A stretch of DNA of 64,000 nt from Halisarca cf. caerulea (Eukaryota > Porifera > Demospongiae > Chondrillida > Halisarcidae): contig CAUJGJ010000037.1 of assembly GCA_963170055.1 (NCBI GenBank), positions 359,401 through 423,400 of the forward strand, given 5' to 3'. Each line of letters begins with the position of its first letter. The first letter of the stretch is position 1. The translations under genes and the position numbers were made by a program. The notes beneath the pieces were generated by a model, which had not been told where the DNA came from, ran no database searches, and worked only from the letters and a program-made list of their open reading frames with translations. Of this stretch, positions 22,962-35,023 are shown one piece after another.

Positions 22962-25391
22962 ATGCCTGCTATGGTGGCGTGTGGACGGCGTTGGCCTATA
23001 GGAAGCGATGATTTGGTGTTTCCTGGGATCGCGTCCCTTATGACCAGAATAATGGTCATTCTGTCTCTCTTTTCAGCTCTTATAGCCTACAGAGACAGTC
23101 TCTCTTGTCCAGACACTACTGAAGTGGTATCAGTAGTATACGCAATGTTAGCATTGGGGATGATCATTGTCATTTTGGAAGTTTTCATTGTGATATTTAG
23201 TGCCAGGGGAAGCATTGTAAACTTTAAACCTAGATGGCCAGTCGTGTACCTTCTCTACATCAGAATGGGCCTGTTCTGTCTGGAGACTGTATTAGCCATT
23301 ATTGGCACAGCATTTGCATTTGTCGACAAAGTGTCCTCCTCTAGTATTAACCCGGCATGTGCCGATCTGAGTGGCCCCACTACAGTACTGCGTGTTCTTA
23401 TGGTACTGATGTGCTTGGTACTGGTGGGAATTATAGCTGGTATTCTGCTTTATGTGGATCCTTGCCGGGTGTGTAGAAGCAGAGTCCACTACGATCCACA
23501 TTTCACAGATGAGTCAATATTCTCACCTCAACACAATGCAATGAAAGATGCTCCTCAAGACCATTGGCAGAACCACCACAGAGTTAGCCATACCCTATGG
23601 GAGAGAGGGCTTAAAATACTTCTGTGTGGTTGCAATCCGAAAATAGACCACCATTCCGCCTACAGTGATGTTGCGGCCATTTTTAGTAGGGTATTCTGTG
23701 ATGTCAATATAGTTCCTTCTGACATAGCAGCTGTGTTGGTGTTGATGCAGAGACATCAGTTAGCTGAGGAAGAGAACCGAAGACTGCATTGGGAAGACAT
23801 GGATGAGGAGATGATAAGAAAATTGCTCCCAAAGTTTTCTGATTCAACAGAATATTTCAGTAAACCTGTAGATTTCAGCAAGAAAGAAGATGTAGACACA
23901 TTTGAAGCAGCAAACTACTACATGAAGTATGCAATGGCTACTTATAGTTGGTTGGGATATTTGTACTATGGTGGCTCTTATAGCTGTTGTAAGTTGTGTT
24001 CTATTGTCCTTAAGGAAGGTTGCTGTTTTCAGAGAAAGCGAGACTTTGTTCACAGGGACAACTGCTGCTACTGTAATCTTTATGGTTTTAGTGGTTTGGC
24101 GGGAGACTTATTAGAAGACGACATTTTTTACTTTTCCCTTGAAAATGGAATTTGCCAAGTTCCTTTCTATATTGTGTTTGATCGTGAAAAGCAAGCAATT
24201 GTCATAGCAATTCGTGGAACACTTTCCCTGAGTGACGTTGTGACAGATCTCATTGGTTATGCTGAACCCATTCTCATGTCTAGCTCAAGTGGAGGGAAAG
24301 CCCATTATGCACACAAAGGTATTCTTCGAAGTGCTATGTGGTTGAAGAAGCGTCTTTCTGACGAACGTCTACTTGAACGTGCCTTTAGTTTAGAACCAAA
24401 CTACAATCTTGTTGTGACTGGGCATTCTTTGGGTGGAGGTTGTGCAGCCTTGCTCGGGGTGCTGCTGAAGGCAGACTACCCAGGATTGAGATGTTACACT
24501 TACGGAACACCAGGTGCATTGTTGGACATCAATGGAGCACTGTATACTCAGTCATTCATTACTACAGTAACAGTTGGTAAAGACTTCATTGGTCGTCTCA
24601 GTGTGTGCACTGGATATCTGCTTAAACATGATCTCTTAACTCTTGCATCTGTGTATAATAAGCCCAAATACCGAATTTTGCTTGAAGGAATGGTGGAAAC
24701 CATGTCAAGATGCATTGGAAAGGATTATTCATTTCCGGTCAAGTCTGTTGACTTTGATGCGGCTTACGACAGCACTGCATTCGACCCCACCTTTCCTAGT
24801 GAATCTGCTCACAAGCTCAATCATCACATCAGTACTACACCACACCCACCTGCTGTCACTCCAGAATCGTCATTGGATAGTACTATTCTCACCCAACCTG
24901 TAGGAGCACCAGTGAGTACCTTACTTCCTAGACATCTGTCTAGTAGAAATTCCCTTCGTGTGGGTGTGGCTGACTCAACGGGGTTTTCAGCAAGTGCATT
25001 TGATGAAGACTTCTCTGACATTGAAATCCAAGAACCCGGTGCAGGGGATTCAGATGAAGAAGATGGCAATTCATTCACTTCTCCACTTATCCCAGGCTGT
25101 GATGAAGAGTCTGCTATTGGTTCCAGTCAAAGACATGAATTTGCAAGTATCTTTCAGCACCATCTCCCTCTATTCCCTCCTGGGAAAGTAATCCATCTTC
25201 GTGAAATACGACAACAAGGACAGTGCTTTCTTTCAAATAGGCATTTTGAAGCTCACTGGGTGAACAATGAGAGCTTTCAAAGGATCATTGTACATCCAGA
25301 CATGCTGAGAGATCACCTCCCCACTACAATCATCAAAGCTATGGAGCACGTGTCACAGGAGTTGGCCGGCACTCAGACCCTTAAGATGTGA
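22962..25391 (+). CDS. DAGL: Diacylglycerol lipase (DAGL alpha/beta type), copy 2, intronless
   Basis: Tandem paralogue of the preceding gene, 809 codons, uninterrupted, with the identical first 26 residues (MPAMVACGRRWPIGSDDLVF...). The architecture is the same: four membrane segments in the first ~165 residues, a Cys-rich stretch at ~340-375, and a class-3 lipase domain with IAIRGT. The nucleophile elbow is the canonical GHSLGGG with Ser489. Asp541 (VGKD) and His745 (KVIHL) complete the presumed triad. The regulatory loop (~600-720) is the most diverged part and ends in an acidic DSDEEDG patch. This copy keeps every expected catalytic residue. The stop faces the PSMD12 stop 738 bp away, so the two transcription units converge. 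Confidence 0.97.
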   Translation: MPAMVACGRRWPIGSDDLVFPGIASLMTRIMVILSLFSALIAYRDSLSCPDTTEVVSVVYAMLALGMIIVILEVFIVIFSARGSIVNFKPRWPVVYLLYIRMGLFCLETVLAIIGTAFAFVDKVSSSSINPACADLSGPTTVLRVLMVLMCLVLVGIIAGILLYVDPCRVCRSRVHYDPHFTDESIFSPQHNAMKDAPQDHWQNHHRVSHTLWERGLKILLCGCNPKIDHHSAYSDVAAIFSRVFCDVNIVPSDIAAVLVLMQRHQLAEEENRRLHWEDMDEEMIRKLLPKFSDSTEYFSKPVDFSKKEDVDTFEAANYYMKYAMATYSWLGYLYYGGSYSCCKLCSIVLKEGCCFQRKRDFVHRDNCCYCNLYGFSGLAGDLLEDDIFYFSLENGICQVPFYIVFDREKQAIVIAIRGTLSLSDVVTDLIGYAEPILMSSSSGGKAHYAHKGILRSAMWLKKRLSDERLLERAFSLEPNYNLVVTGHSLGGGCAALLGVLLKADYPGLRCYTYGTPGALLDINGALYTQSFITTVTVGKDFIGRLSVCTGYLLKHDLLTLASVYNKPKYRILLEGMVETMSRCIGKDYSFPVKSVDFDAAYDSTAFDPTFPSESAHKLNHHISTTPHPPAVTPESSLDSTILTQPVGAPVSTLLPRHLSSRNSLRVGVADSTGFSASAFDEDFSDIEIQEPGAGDSDEEDGNSFTSPLIPGCDEESAIGSSQRHEFASIFQHHLPLFPPGKVIHLREIRQQGQCFLSNRHFEAHWVNNESFQRIIVHPDMLRDHLPTTIIKAMEHVSQELAGTQTLKM

Positions 25392-26129
25392 CTTAGCTAT
25401 GTAAGACTCTGTACATGTGGAGATGTTATATTTAGATTGTTTTGTATTTTATAAGCACAAGTATTCTATGTAGTATTATATGTAGATCATTTAGTATTAT
25501 AATATGTCAACATTTATATTATGTCTGTATAATATATTGTGTGCCTTTTAGTCTATGTACATAATATTATGCATATTGTATAATTATTATTAATCTGCAT
25601 GATTGTTGTTTTTAATACAGTATATTGAATTTTAATTTCACCCTGTACGTGATTCGATTCAATAAGAATGAAAGTTATACAGTTGCATGTGACATTTGTG
25701 CACTAAAAACACTGGATTAGAGGGTACGTACGCGCATGTATATACATGTGCTGGATTAACAAATCTTACAATCCACTGTGCACTTGGGTACACATTACTG
25801 GGTGCATGGATACCTAGCTAGGGGTTCTAGATTATCAAATTATAAGGCCTGTACATATAACAGCTGTGACTGTATTTTGAATATGCATGCGTACACGTGT
25901 GTATACATACGCACGTGCGCCAAATACTAAAAAATGCACTTTCCAGCATTATTGTTGAGCTCACATGCGTTATACATACGTGCGTACATATTGTTTCTAT
26001 AATATTGAGTAAATACTCATAATTTCAAATGTTTTTCACAAAATTAATGTAAATGATATACAGAATATATTGTACATACACTAACGAGTCAAGCAATGAA
26101 TTGTCACACATGTCTCCAGGCCGGGGTAC
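25392..26129. other. Convergent intergenic spacer between DAGL copy 2 and PSMD12
   Basis: AT-rich 3' flanks of both genes, with ATAATATTATGCATATTG-type simple sequence and TACGTACGCGCATGTATATA-type palindromic sequence near 25720-25990. No gene seen. Confidence 0.4.
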
Positions 26130-26511
26130 CTACTCTGATGTTCCATGCACCATTTCTTCCTTGTGAATAAGATGTGTGGCCTTACTTACCAGCATCATGA
26201 GGGCATTGAGGCTGGTTGACCACTCGTTTAGCACATCACTTGCATCTTTAGTCTGTCTGAATGTGATCACACCCCCTGGTCTGTCTATCCTTGCGAATAT
26301 GGTTTTCTTTAGCACAAGATTGGAAAGGAATTCTTCTGTATCCTAACACAACAGAACATGCGAAAATTAAATCTTGGAGATGAATACATTCAATGACATA
26401 GACAACACAGTACATTCATAAGAGTGTGTTCAAGCAAACATGCATATACACACACACACACATGCACACACACGCACACACACACACACACAACCACACA
26501 CACACACACAA

Positions 26512-26592
<81 letters not shown>

Positions 26593-27332
26593 GTACACAG
26601 CTCACTGAGTACCAAACATATGTACATACTTCAGCTGGTAGATTTAAGAGTTCTGATAACCGCTGTAACCTAACTTTGGTGTAGTATTTGGCAACAATAC
26701 GAATATTCTGAGTGGAAAGAGGACAACAAGAGTCAAACCAATAGAACAACAACTTGACAGACATAAACTAACATGTTCTATAACTCTCTTTCTCAGTTCT
26801 TCCCAATACTGTGGTTTGTCTCGAAACACTCCAGTGCAGACTTCTCCTGTAGTGCCATCACGAAGTGTGCTTCCAAATGTGAGTTCAAACTGCTTCCAGT
26901 CAACCAATTCCTGTGTGACAAACATTTGCACCACATCCCGGTACATTGGTAGGTCTTCTAGTAACTTATCTTTCTTTAACCGGTGCAACATGTCGGATTG
27001 CTCATTGTCAAAAGGAGCCAAAAGGCAGTAAAGTATGACGTTACACAGAGTCTGCAGTAGGTAGAACAGCGACGGCAGTCAACTCATACAGAAACAGCAT
27101 GCTACTGTCAGCGCATGTTGCATACAATCTAACAAATGTCTCACAACACCAGAGAAGTATTCCCAATATGACAAACATGCAGTGTGGTCCACAGGAGCCG
27201 CACTCACCGAAGGAGCAAGGAATGCAGCACATGTTTAGCAGAAGTCATACATAAACCAGTAAATACAACTACGCACGCATATCAACTACAAACAATGTAT
27301 GTATGTGCAAACATACGTGTGTATATACAGTA

Positions 27333-27401
<69 letters not shown>

Positions 27402-30400
27402 CACACAAGCACTGTATATTCCCATATTTAACCTCAGCCATATTCCACCACCCATCTAAATAAGGTCTGATCATAACTATTTCTTCCTGAAAACGGATTT
27501 CCCTAATTCTTAGTCTTTGACTTGTGAGGTACAAAGTTAAACAAACTTTTGTCATATGTTTCTGTCTTCATTCTTTGCTATCTTGCTATATTCATTGAGG
27601 TTGCAGAAGTGTCAATTATTTGAATATTCTCAGAATTCTGCCAAATTGATACCCAATATTTTGTCACAGCTTACATTCATGATACACTTCCCACTAATAG
27701 TTCCAGCTGTACAGTATCCAAGCATTCACAAATGAAGTTCTGTAAATGCAAACTCATTTGCAAAATTCACAAGACACAGTCCCAGAAAAACTAGCGGCCC
27801 TACAGTCTACAGTTCACACGCACCATGTGTAACATAAGTACCTAAGTCATAAGGAACTACAATACATATGTATACGTACTTGTTTCTTTCTATCCTGGTC
27901 TTCTTGGACACAGGGGGTTTCATAAATAGCAAAGTAGTGCCTACTAATTTCCAAGAAATCGTCCGAATTTAGACCGAGTTCAATCATTAATTGGTAGAAC
28001 TTCAGCTTTAGTTGCTACAAGAAACAGAACACATTCATTACCTACTGCTCAGTCAACAATATCTCTACTAAACTAACTTGAACTTCATGAGAGCCTGAAT
28101 CAGCAAAGAACTTGGTGCTAACTTTCTTACTGATGATTTGTGTTCGAATGTAGTCCTTTTTAGCCAATCCTAGCCTCATTTGTTCCAGAATAAACTCTAC
28201 CTTTTCTTCTCTCTTCATGGAGCCAAAGGTCTCCACCTGCACACAGATAAAAATGATTGGAGCTATAATATACATACAATATGTACGTACATGTACGTAT
28301 ACATACATATGTATCAGTGTTACATAACACATGCTTAGAGACATATGTACGTATACTGCACAGATACATACGTATGTACATAGGTATGTATTTACACATG
28401 CACATAAATACATGAACACACACACACACTTGTACTACCAACTTGTAATACCACAGCCTGCAGTGCATGCAGACTATTGTGGTCCCTGCTGTTGGGCCCC
28501 AAAGAGGCCTAATGAAGGTGAGCCACCAGACATCAGTGAGGGAGAGACCCACTGGATATGGCCCAGCTGCCTCCACCATCCCTGATGGCCCCCTCGTGCA
28601 ATCAGGGGTTGCCCATCTGCAAGGTTGCAAGCCCCACGAGATGGGAAGGGCTGGGCTGCAGCTGAAGAGCAATGGCCTATCCACCCAATTCACAGCAACA
28701 ATGATTCCCAACCCTACACTCGGTAATATCCAGACTAATTGCATCTAGAGCACCAGCCAATGACCAGCACCCCGCTAAGAGTCTGATAAAGAAATACCCA
28801 AGTCACCTTTAATAATCTTTCCAGTGGTTAAGGCTGACGGGTATGATTTTACCTGTAAGCTGCTGACAGTCACAGCTTTCATCCCTTAAAAAGCATCACT
28901 TGCAGGCAACAGGCTTAAGCTCTCATAAGAGACTACTAACCAGACACTCTCGCCAACTAGACCACACACACACAGGGTTTTAGCTGCGTAAAGCAGGATA
29001 GCAGGGCAGTACCACCCTGCACATGTGGGACATGTCCAAAATCTACCTAATGTGCTAACAAGCTGGAATTTTAGCGAAAACGTTACTAAGAGGGCTTTGA
29101 ATCATGTGACATACGCATGACATTCTATGACGTTTATGTTTAGGAGCAAGCTAGATCAATAGCGCTGCATGGCAATTCATTGTGCATTTGGTGCTTCATC
29201 CAAGGAGAAACAGTGTCCAGCACATGTATTTGTGTAAGGACGATCGCGGACTGCAGGAGTTTCAAAATCGGGTGTAATATTACAGTCAGTGGTACGTTCA
29301 AGGCGTTAGGAAGGCTGCATAAAGTGATGCATCTTTTTCCAAGATGTTTAGGTTAGTAAAAGAGATTCTTCTATTTAGATTTACGCTCAACAACGACTAC
29401 CATACACACCTTGTTCTTCGAGATTGCCGATCGGCACCGAATGACTCAACCGCTTACAATTTTCCTCAATTGGACTTTCTTCGGTCATCTGCCTTCTTTA
29501 AACAATGGCCTGTTTCCTCTGAACTGTTCTTGCTTGCCACGCATCAGTCCTTGCCATGCTCCCCAACCTTCGAAATAGCCGTCACTTTGAAAACGGTACC
29601 AAGAGTTTGATGACGTCACAGCCCTCATCACATGACTATCAAGTGAAAACAGGCCCCTTGCGAAAGAGATTTTTTTTGCAAAATGCCATGTTGCCGAGTA
29701 AATCAGCAAGAACCTTCTAAGTGTTTCATTGTAATCAGCATTGACTGCTTCAACTTTTCACTATGGGGGTTTGATGTACTCGTTCTCAGAGAAGTTATTG
29801 AGGAATCTTTTATCACCCTGTGAGTATTTGCTGAATATCTTTAAAACTATTTCAGTAATCGAAACCCCCAGAAAGTAGAAAGTTATATATTTTCATTAAA
29901 AACAATTCAGTCTTTATCCTGTGTCTGTAGGCCCATGTTCTGATTTACTCGTGTCGAATAACTGCCTAATTCAACTACCTGGTAAATCGTTGATTAGTCG
30001 AACAATCGAGAAAGAAACTCGGATGAAAATAGCTCAATGTGTACCTTAGATATGTTTGTACTGCTTTAGAACCATTGATTGGCCATTCTACTACATATTG
30101 TGAAGAAATAAAGCAATTTGTTTGCTGACTCTGGGAAGCCATTAAAGTGCTAGTGGACATGTCCCACATGCGTGCTTTCATCCCCCCCTGCTTTCATTCT
30201 CCCCACCCTGTAAGGACTCGACTGCCCATTTTACTGCAATATTGTTTAACATTGTAGCCACTTGCTTGAAATCATGGGGGATTATGAGTACAGGACAGAA
30301 ATCCACCACTCTTGTGCATGGATTAGTTAATTTTGCTTTACATTGACTTGGTTAAAAAAAACTGTGGCGGATTGTGACAAGAATTCACAGTACTACAATC

Positions 30401-32607
30401 ACTGACTGATGCTATACCCCCTGCTATAATGAAATTCCAGCTAGAACACTGACACCCACACCCACCCACACACACACACAGAGAGAACTATAATGTAATC
30501 GAATACTGACTCAAATGTACAAGTACGTATGCATGGACATTGTAGTGCAGGCCATAAGCAGTTCACCTGAAGTTCCTGCAACACTTTGGCAGCCTCTACA
30601 ACATCTCCTTCACTTTCTCTCATTCTAGCCAACTCCATGGTAAGCCTGGCACGCTCTACCTCCACATATATCTACAAGTGCAAAGGATCCACACATGAAA
30701 CTTCACAGGACATGGCTACAAAGCTATGTACAGAATAACTTGCTAAACATGTGTTTCAAAGGGACACAAAATCAGTCTTGCTATATGGAGGTACATACTC
30801 AATATCGCTTGTGGTGTGTGCACTGTAGAAGTGTAGTATGTCCAGACATACAACCAAGGAGTATGTCCAGACATACAACCGAGGAGTATGTGCAGACCCA
30901 GGTACATACGTACGTACTAAACACGTTCCATTGCAGAATAAGAGAGATTCGTCATTTCACTTGCAATAGTCTGTCAGTTAAATTCACCAACACACAAGCT
31001 TCATCTAACACTTACATGCATGTACAGTGGGCCCCTCCACACAGTAGGTTATATGCAGAGCTATGCAAGTTGTAATGCAGGATGTATATATGCAAGTACA
31101 CATTTCTACGTACATACATAGGTATGTATGTCATACGTATATGTACGTACATACGTACATATGTATGTATGCTATATGCATACATACATACGTACATATG
31201 TCTATAAAAATTGAAGCTGTGAATGCCATTATCGGAAGCCCGCCTGCTGCTATCTTGCAACCAGAGTGACTCACCTTCCCTTCGGTGGCTGTACGCAGGG
31301 TATTAACGAGCTTAAGCTTAGTGTCCCTGTCTGGGGTTTCGTCTATGAACTTGCTACACTGCTCCACCATTGCTTGAATGGCCATCTTAAGCTGACCCCT
31401 TCGTTTGGTCAGGATCATGATATTCTCATTCAGAGCTTCCCAGTCTTGAGTGTCATAGCAAAGTTGAACAATGGCCACAAGAACTCGCTTTGTAGAAGCA
31501 GCATCTGCGGACTGTGCAGGAAAAACAGTAGACCTTAGGTAGCATGCATCTACCTGGTTTAGTAAATACTCCACACTTTGTCCAGTCCCTACTGCATATT
31601 ATACTATACAAACACATGTACACTGTGTACTAACTACATATGTACACTGTGTACTAACTACATATGTACACTGTGTACTAACTACATATGTACACTGTGC
31701 ACCAACTACATATGTACACTGTGTACCAACTACATATGTACACTGTGTACTAACTACATACCATAAACACTCTATACTACGTAGGTACTAACTAACGATG
31801 TATTTCCATGCAAGTAAGCTCATTAGAGAAATTCCTGGCATTATGTCCCATACAATTTGTGACCAAATGGTAGTGCTTTGGGAGGGTTAGGGGTTGGTCC
31901 GAAGAAAATGCCAAAAAATAATGTATAACACATAAAAATGATTTCACCACTTCATCACCAACCCTGCCTTTCAGGAAGCCTTAGCACATGTCTAGACAAA
32001 TGCTTAGGAGGGAGAAAGTAATTCAGGTTCCTGGCCAGGGTGAATGATCCTCCCCCCCCCCCCCCCCCCTCAACGTGTACGTACCTACAAAACCATTACC
32101 CCAGTACCCAATGGCCCAGATGACCACCACTGGTCAAAACATGCAGTTGTCAAAGCAATAGCCAGTTGTATCGGTACGGTTTAGCTCTCACCAAACGCGT
32201 TCTCTTCTCTAGCGACAGCAGTTGTTCTAAAGCTTCAGACACATGTCCATTCTAGGGAAAGAAAGGTTAAGAAATTAATACTTCAAACACGTGCTTTCCG
32301 GTACATTTAGAACACCACGAAGCTCCAAAATTTGCCAAATTACACTTTACTTTGCAGTACAAATCTACATGCATTATCTACTTGACTAAGACCACTTATG
32401 GATGACAACATGTACACTGAGGCATGAGTGCATGAGGCTAAACCGAAATTCGTATGTGAGGGTCCATGAAAGTGACGAACAGAGCATGGTATTCAATAGT
32501 TCTTGAAAACGTACCACTGCTAGTTCTTTACACCGAGGAAGTTCTTTATCAACTTCTTCGGTATAATCCTTCTCCATTTTGATCAACCGGCCTCCTGTGT
32601 CCGCCAT
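26130..32607 (-). CDS. PSMD12: 26S proteasome non-ATPase regulatory subunit 12 (Rpn5), complete, 9 exons
   Basis: Scaffold subunit of the proteasome lid; its PCI domain packs with other lid subunits. Exons in transcription order: 32515-32607, 32192-32251, 31275-31511, 30567-30671, 28078-28236, 27880-28014, 26773-27051, 26630-26707, 26130-26342. All nine are phase 0 with GT/AG sites, and the product is 452 residues, close to the animal length. Recognisable stretches: [14 protein letters not shown] at the N-terminus; [71 protein letters not shown]; the PCI core [20 protein letters not shown]; and the end [16 protein letters not shown] with [11 protein letters not shown]. No broken residue or frame was seen. 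Intron 4 (30566 to 28237) is the largest and carries two transposon-like insertions. Confidence 0.97.
26450..26587. repeat. (CA)n microsatellite in the last PSMD12 intron
   Basis: CA runs interrupted by CAACC, between exon 8 and exon 9 of PSMD12. Confidence 0.95.
27338..27398. repeat. (CA)n microsatellite
   Basis: Pure CA run in the PSMD12 intron between exons 6 and 7. Confidence 0.95.
28436..28965 (+). mobile_element. Dispersed element, copy 2, flanked by CA tracts
   Basis: Same order and orientation of words as 16641-17306 (CTTGTAATACCACAGCC, GGGCCCCAAAGAGGCC, TAAGAGACTACTAACCAG), but about 130 bp shorter through internal deletion. Short CA runs lie at 28417-28428 and 28964-28975. It is inserted in PSMD12 intron 4. 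Confidence 0.8.
28990..30215. mobile_element. Candidate 1.2-kb DNA transposon remnant with inverted ends
   Basis: The left end carries AAAGCAGG and, at 29019-29038, GCACATGTGGGACATGTCCA. The right end carries the inverse (GGACATGTCCCACATGCGTGC at 30155-30175, then CCTGCTTT). The interior has a plus-strand open frame at 29344-29610 that matches nothing recognised. It lies in PSMD12 intron 4. Confidence 0.5.
31614..31760. repeat. 24-bp minisatellite, about six copies
   Basis: The unit is close to TATGTACACTGTGTACTAAC plus TACA, repeated head to tail with few changes, in a PSMD12 intron. Because 24 is a multiple of 3, one frame gives an 8-residue repeat (TLCTNYIC). This is not taken as coding. 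Confidence 0.9.
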
Positions 32608-32639
32608 TTTGGCCCGTTCGTTTGTTGCTGAGTTGGTAC

Positions 32640-32805
32640 ACGTGGGTTAATCACTTCCGTTAATGGTCCCGGTTAGGAAGTACAAGGATATGATACCCCA
32701 GCTTATAACCCATAATACTAATCTATTATGGTTAGCAAGTACTACTGATAGTGAGTAGCAATTTGGAGGGTCCCCAGGTGTACTCACTAACGAGGTTTGA
32801 CTGTA
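32640..32805. mobile_element. MITE directly upstream of PSMD12
   Basis: An inverted copy of the element at 53067-53247. It shares GTACTCACTAACGAGGTTTG, AAGTACAAGGATATGATACC and TTATAACCCATAATACTAAT. The intact end is CGAGGTTTGACTGTA. The PSMD12 start codon is only about 35 bp away. Confidence 0.8.
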
Positions 32806-33427
32806 CATTGTTCTATATATTGTACAGTTACTGTAGTGGAATAAAGGCATAGTCTAGTTGCCCACCCCGCTGGCCCTGTCAGTGACTTTGTGGAACAGTT
32901 TGCAGGACATTCACTGTTTTTGCAGGATACTTGTCATTCAATGTTCAAAAGTAATAGTTTAGCTTATGTTAGTAGAAAGTTTGGTTGATGATAGGAAAAA
33001 CTGGAAAGATTTCCAGCTAAATCAGTGCTAAATACTCCACAAAAAGTAAATTTGAGGGTTCGTAAGAGGTATTCTTTTCTTCCAACTATCTTTTCTTTGC
33101 CTCAAGTGATTTTGCAGGACAGTAGCAGGATATAGAGGCATTTTCAGGAACAGTTGGCAACTTTGTAAAGGACATGTTAGGGATGAAATAAATTCAGCTG
33201 ATTTGTTCTTTGCCAGAGAGGTTTCCTCTTTGAAAGGTTTAGAATGTATTGTAGGAATTATGCTGGGACCACATTGTGTCTTTGTGGAGAGGTTTATCAT
33301 ATTGTGTCTTTATTTTGGATGGATGGATGATCGATGGGAGACTTCTTATGATCTGTCTTGAATGGCTGCCCATGTGTATTCTGGCACACTAGCCCATGTG
33401 TGGAGGCATGCATACTAGACCATGCAT
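32806..33427. other. Intergenic, no gene recognised
   Basis: The repeated word TTTTGCAGGACA/GCAGGATA suggests degenerate repeats at about 32900-33180. No supported coding frame. Confidence 0.3.
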
Positions 33428-33428
33428 G

Positions 33429-33484
<56 letters not shown>

Positions 33485-33535
33485 CGTACGTACGTGCATG
33501 CGTGCGTGTATGTGTGCATGTGTGTGTGTGCGTAC

Positions 33536-33588
<53 letters not shown>

Positions 33589-33625
33589 TGTGTACGTCTC
33601 TCTGTGTGCGTGTATGTGTGTGTGT

Positions 33626-33693
<68 letters not shown>

Positions 33694-33755
33694 ATGTGTG
33701 TGTGTGTGCGTGTGTGTGTACGTGCGTGCGTGCATGTGTGTTGATGTGTGTGTGG

Positions 33756-33817
<62 letters not shown>

Positions 33818-33881
33818 ATGTGTGTGTGTGTGTGCGTGTGTGTGTACGTGCGTGCGTGCATGTGTGTTGATGTGTGTGTGG

Positions 33882-33927
<46 letters not shown>

Positions 33928-33995
33928 ACGCGCACCCGTGCATGTGTACGTGCGTGCGTGCATGTGTGTTGATGTGTGTGTTGATGTGTGTGTGG

Positions 33996-34028
<33 letters not shown>
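33428..34028. repeat. 600-bp composite (GT)n array with higher-order units
   Basis: GT runs are punctuated three times (about 33720, 33846 and 33948) by the block ACGTGCGTGCGTGCATGTGT followed by TGATGTGTGTGTGGATG. The array therefore grew by duplicating longer units as well as by slippage. Confidence 0.95.
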
Positions 34029-34031
<3 letters not shown>

Positions 34032-34574
34032 CATACCTTAATTCCAGAGATTTATTTTATACTTAATTCACATGCAAATATTCAATATAACATTATGCGG
34101 AATGGCAAGCTAGTCATTGGCCTTGATCCTTCTCTGGTATTGTTGTCCGTTTGGGAACCGTTGAGTTCAATTCTTCCATGGATTGAATGTATAATGTAAT
34201 ATGCTAAAGGTTTATTGTGATTGTTTGGGGTTGAGTGACTATTGGTGCATGGCCCGGGCTAATTAATACGTCAGATTCCAATATATACAAATATCTAAAG
34301 CTCTCTTCCAGAAATTACTGGCTTATATGACGTGACAAATTATTCTTTTAGTCACATGGGTTGGGCTGTGATATGACAATGTCTTCTGCTTTGGGGATGG
34401 AGGGAGTATACTTTGCCTGCTTCCACGGAGGTAGATAGAACATTGGTATGTAAGTATAGACAGACACAGCATTCGGACCTAACTGCATGAGCAATGCTGT
34501 ACGTGCATAATACCAGAGGTTGAATCAGATGCATAACAGGTGCTCTCCTGACATTGTTTACAATGCAGTGGACC

Positions 34575-34653
34575 CAGTGGCGGATTTATTGGGAGGGGTG
34601 GGTCCAGGGGGTTCCATGGAACCCCTCTTTCAAAAATCCTGGATCCGCCACTG
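34575..34653. mobile_element. 79-bp hairpin element, CAGTGGCGGATCC type
   Basis: CAGTGGCGGAT at the left is inverted as ATCCGCCACTG at the right, and the arms keep pairing through GGGTTCCATGGAACCCC at the centre. A single end of the same type is at about 776-812. Confidence 0.8.
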
Positions 34654-34779
34654 GTACCTCCGAACATACATTCAACTCAATTATTCTTTGTAGAGAGGCT
34701 TTCATATTTGGGAGGTTCACAATGTATTGTAGGAATTATACTGAGACCGTGAGTCTCCTTTGTAGAGATGCTTCTTATA

Positions 34780-35023
34780 TACTGTGGGACCCTCTAATCC
34801 AGACCCCTGGACTGCATGTGGACACCCCTCTATTATGGACACATGTCACTGGAACCAAATTCTTCATTGTACTGTACTGTGATATAGAACAACTTCAAAC
34901 CCTGAAATGAGGACACCTCTATAATCAGGACAGTCCTTTTTGGTCTCAAGGTGTTCGGAACAGAGGAGTTCCATTGTACTGTGTCCTTATTTGGGGGAGT
35001 TCACCATCAGAGGTTCCACTGTA
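34780..35023. mobile_element. MITE with compound right end
   Basis: TACTGTGGGACCCTCTAATC at the left; two alternative inverted ends at the right (GGAGTTCCATTGTACTG near 34970 and CAGAGGTTCCACTGTA ending at 35023). This suggests one element inserted in or recombined with a relative. Confidence 0.6.

Noticed and set aside
31578..31766. 62-codon frame with CTLCTNYI repeats
   Set aside because: Caused by the 24-bp intronic minisatellite; opposite strand to PSMD12 and no start or splice context.
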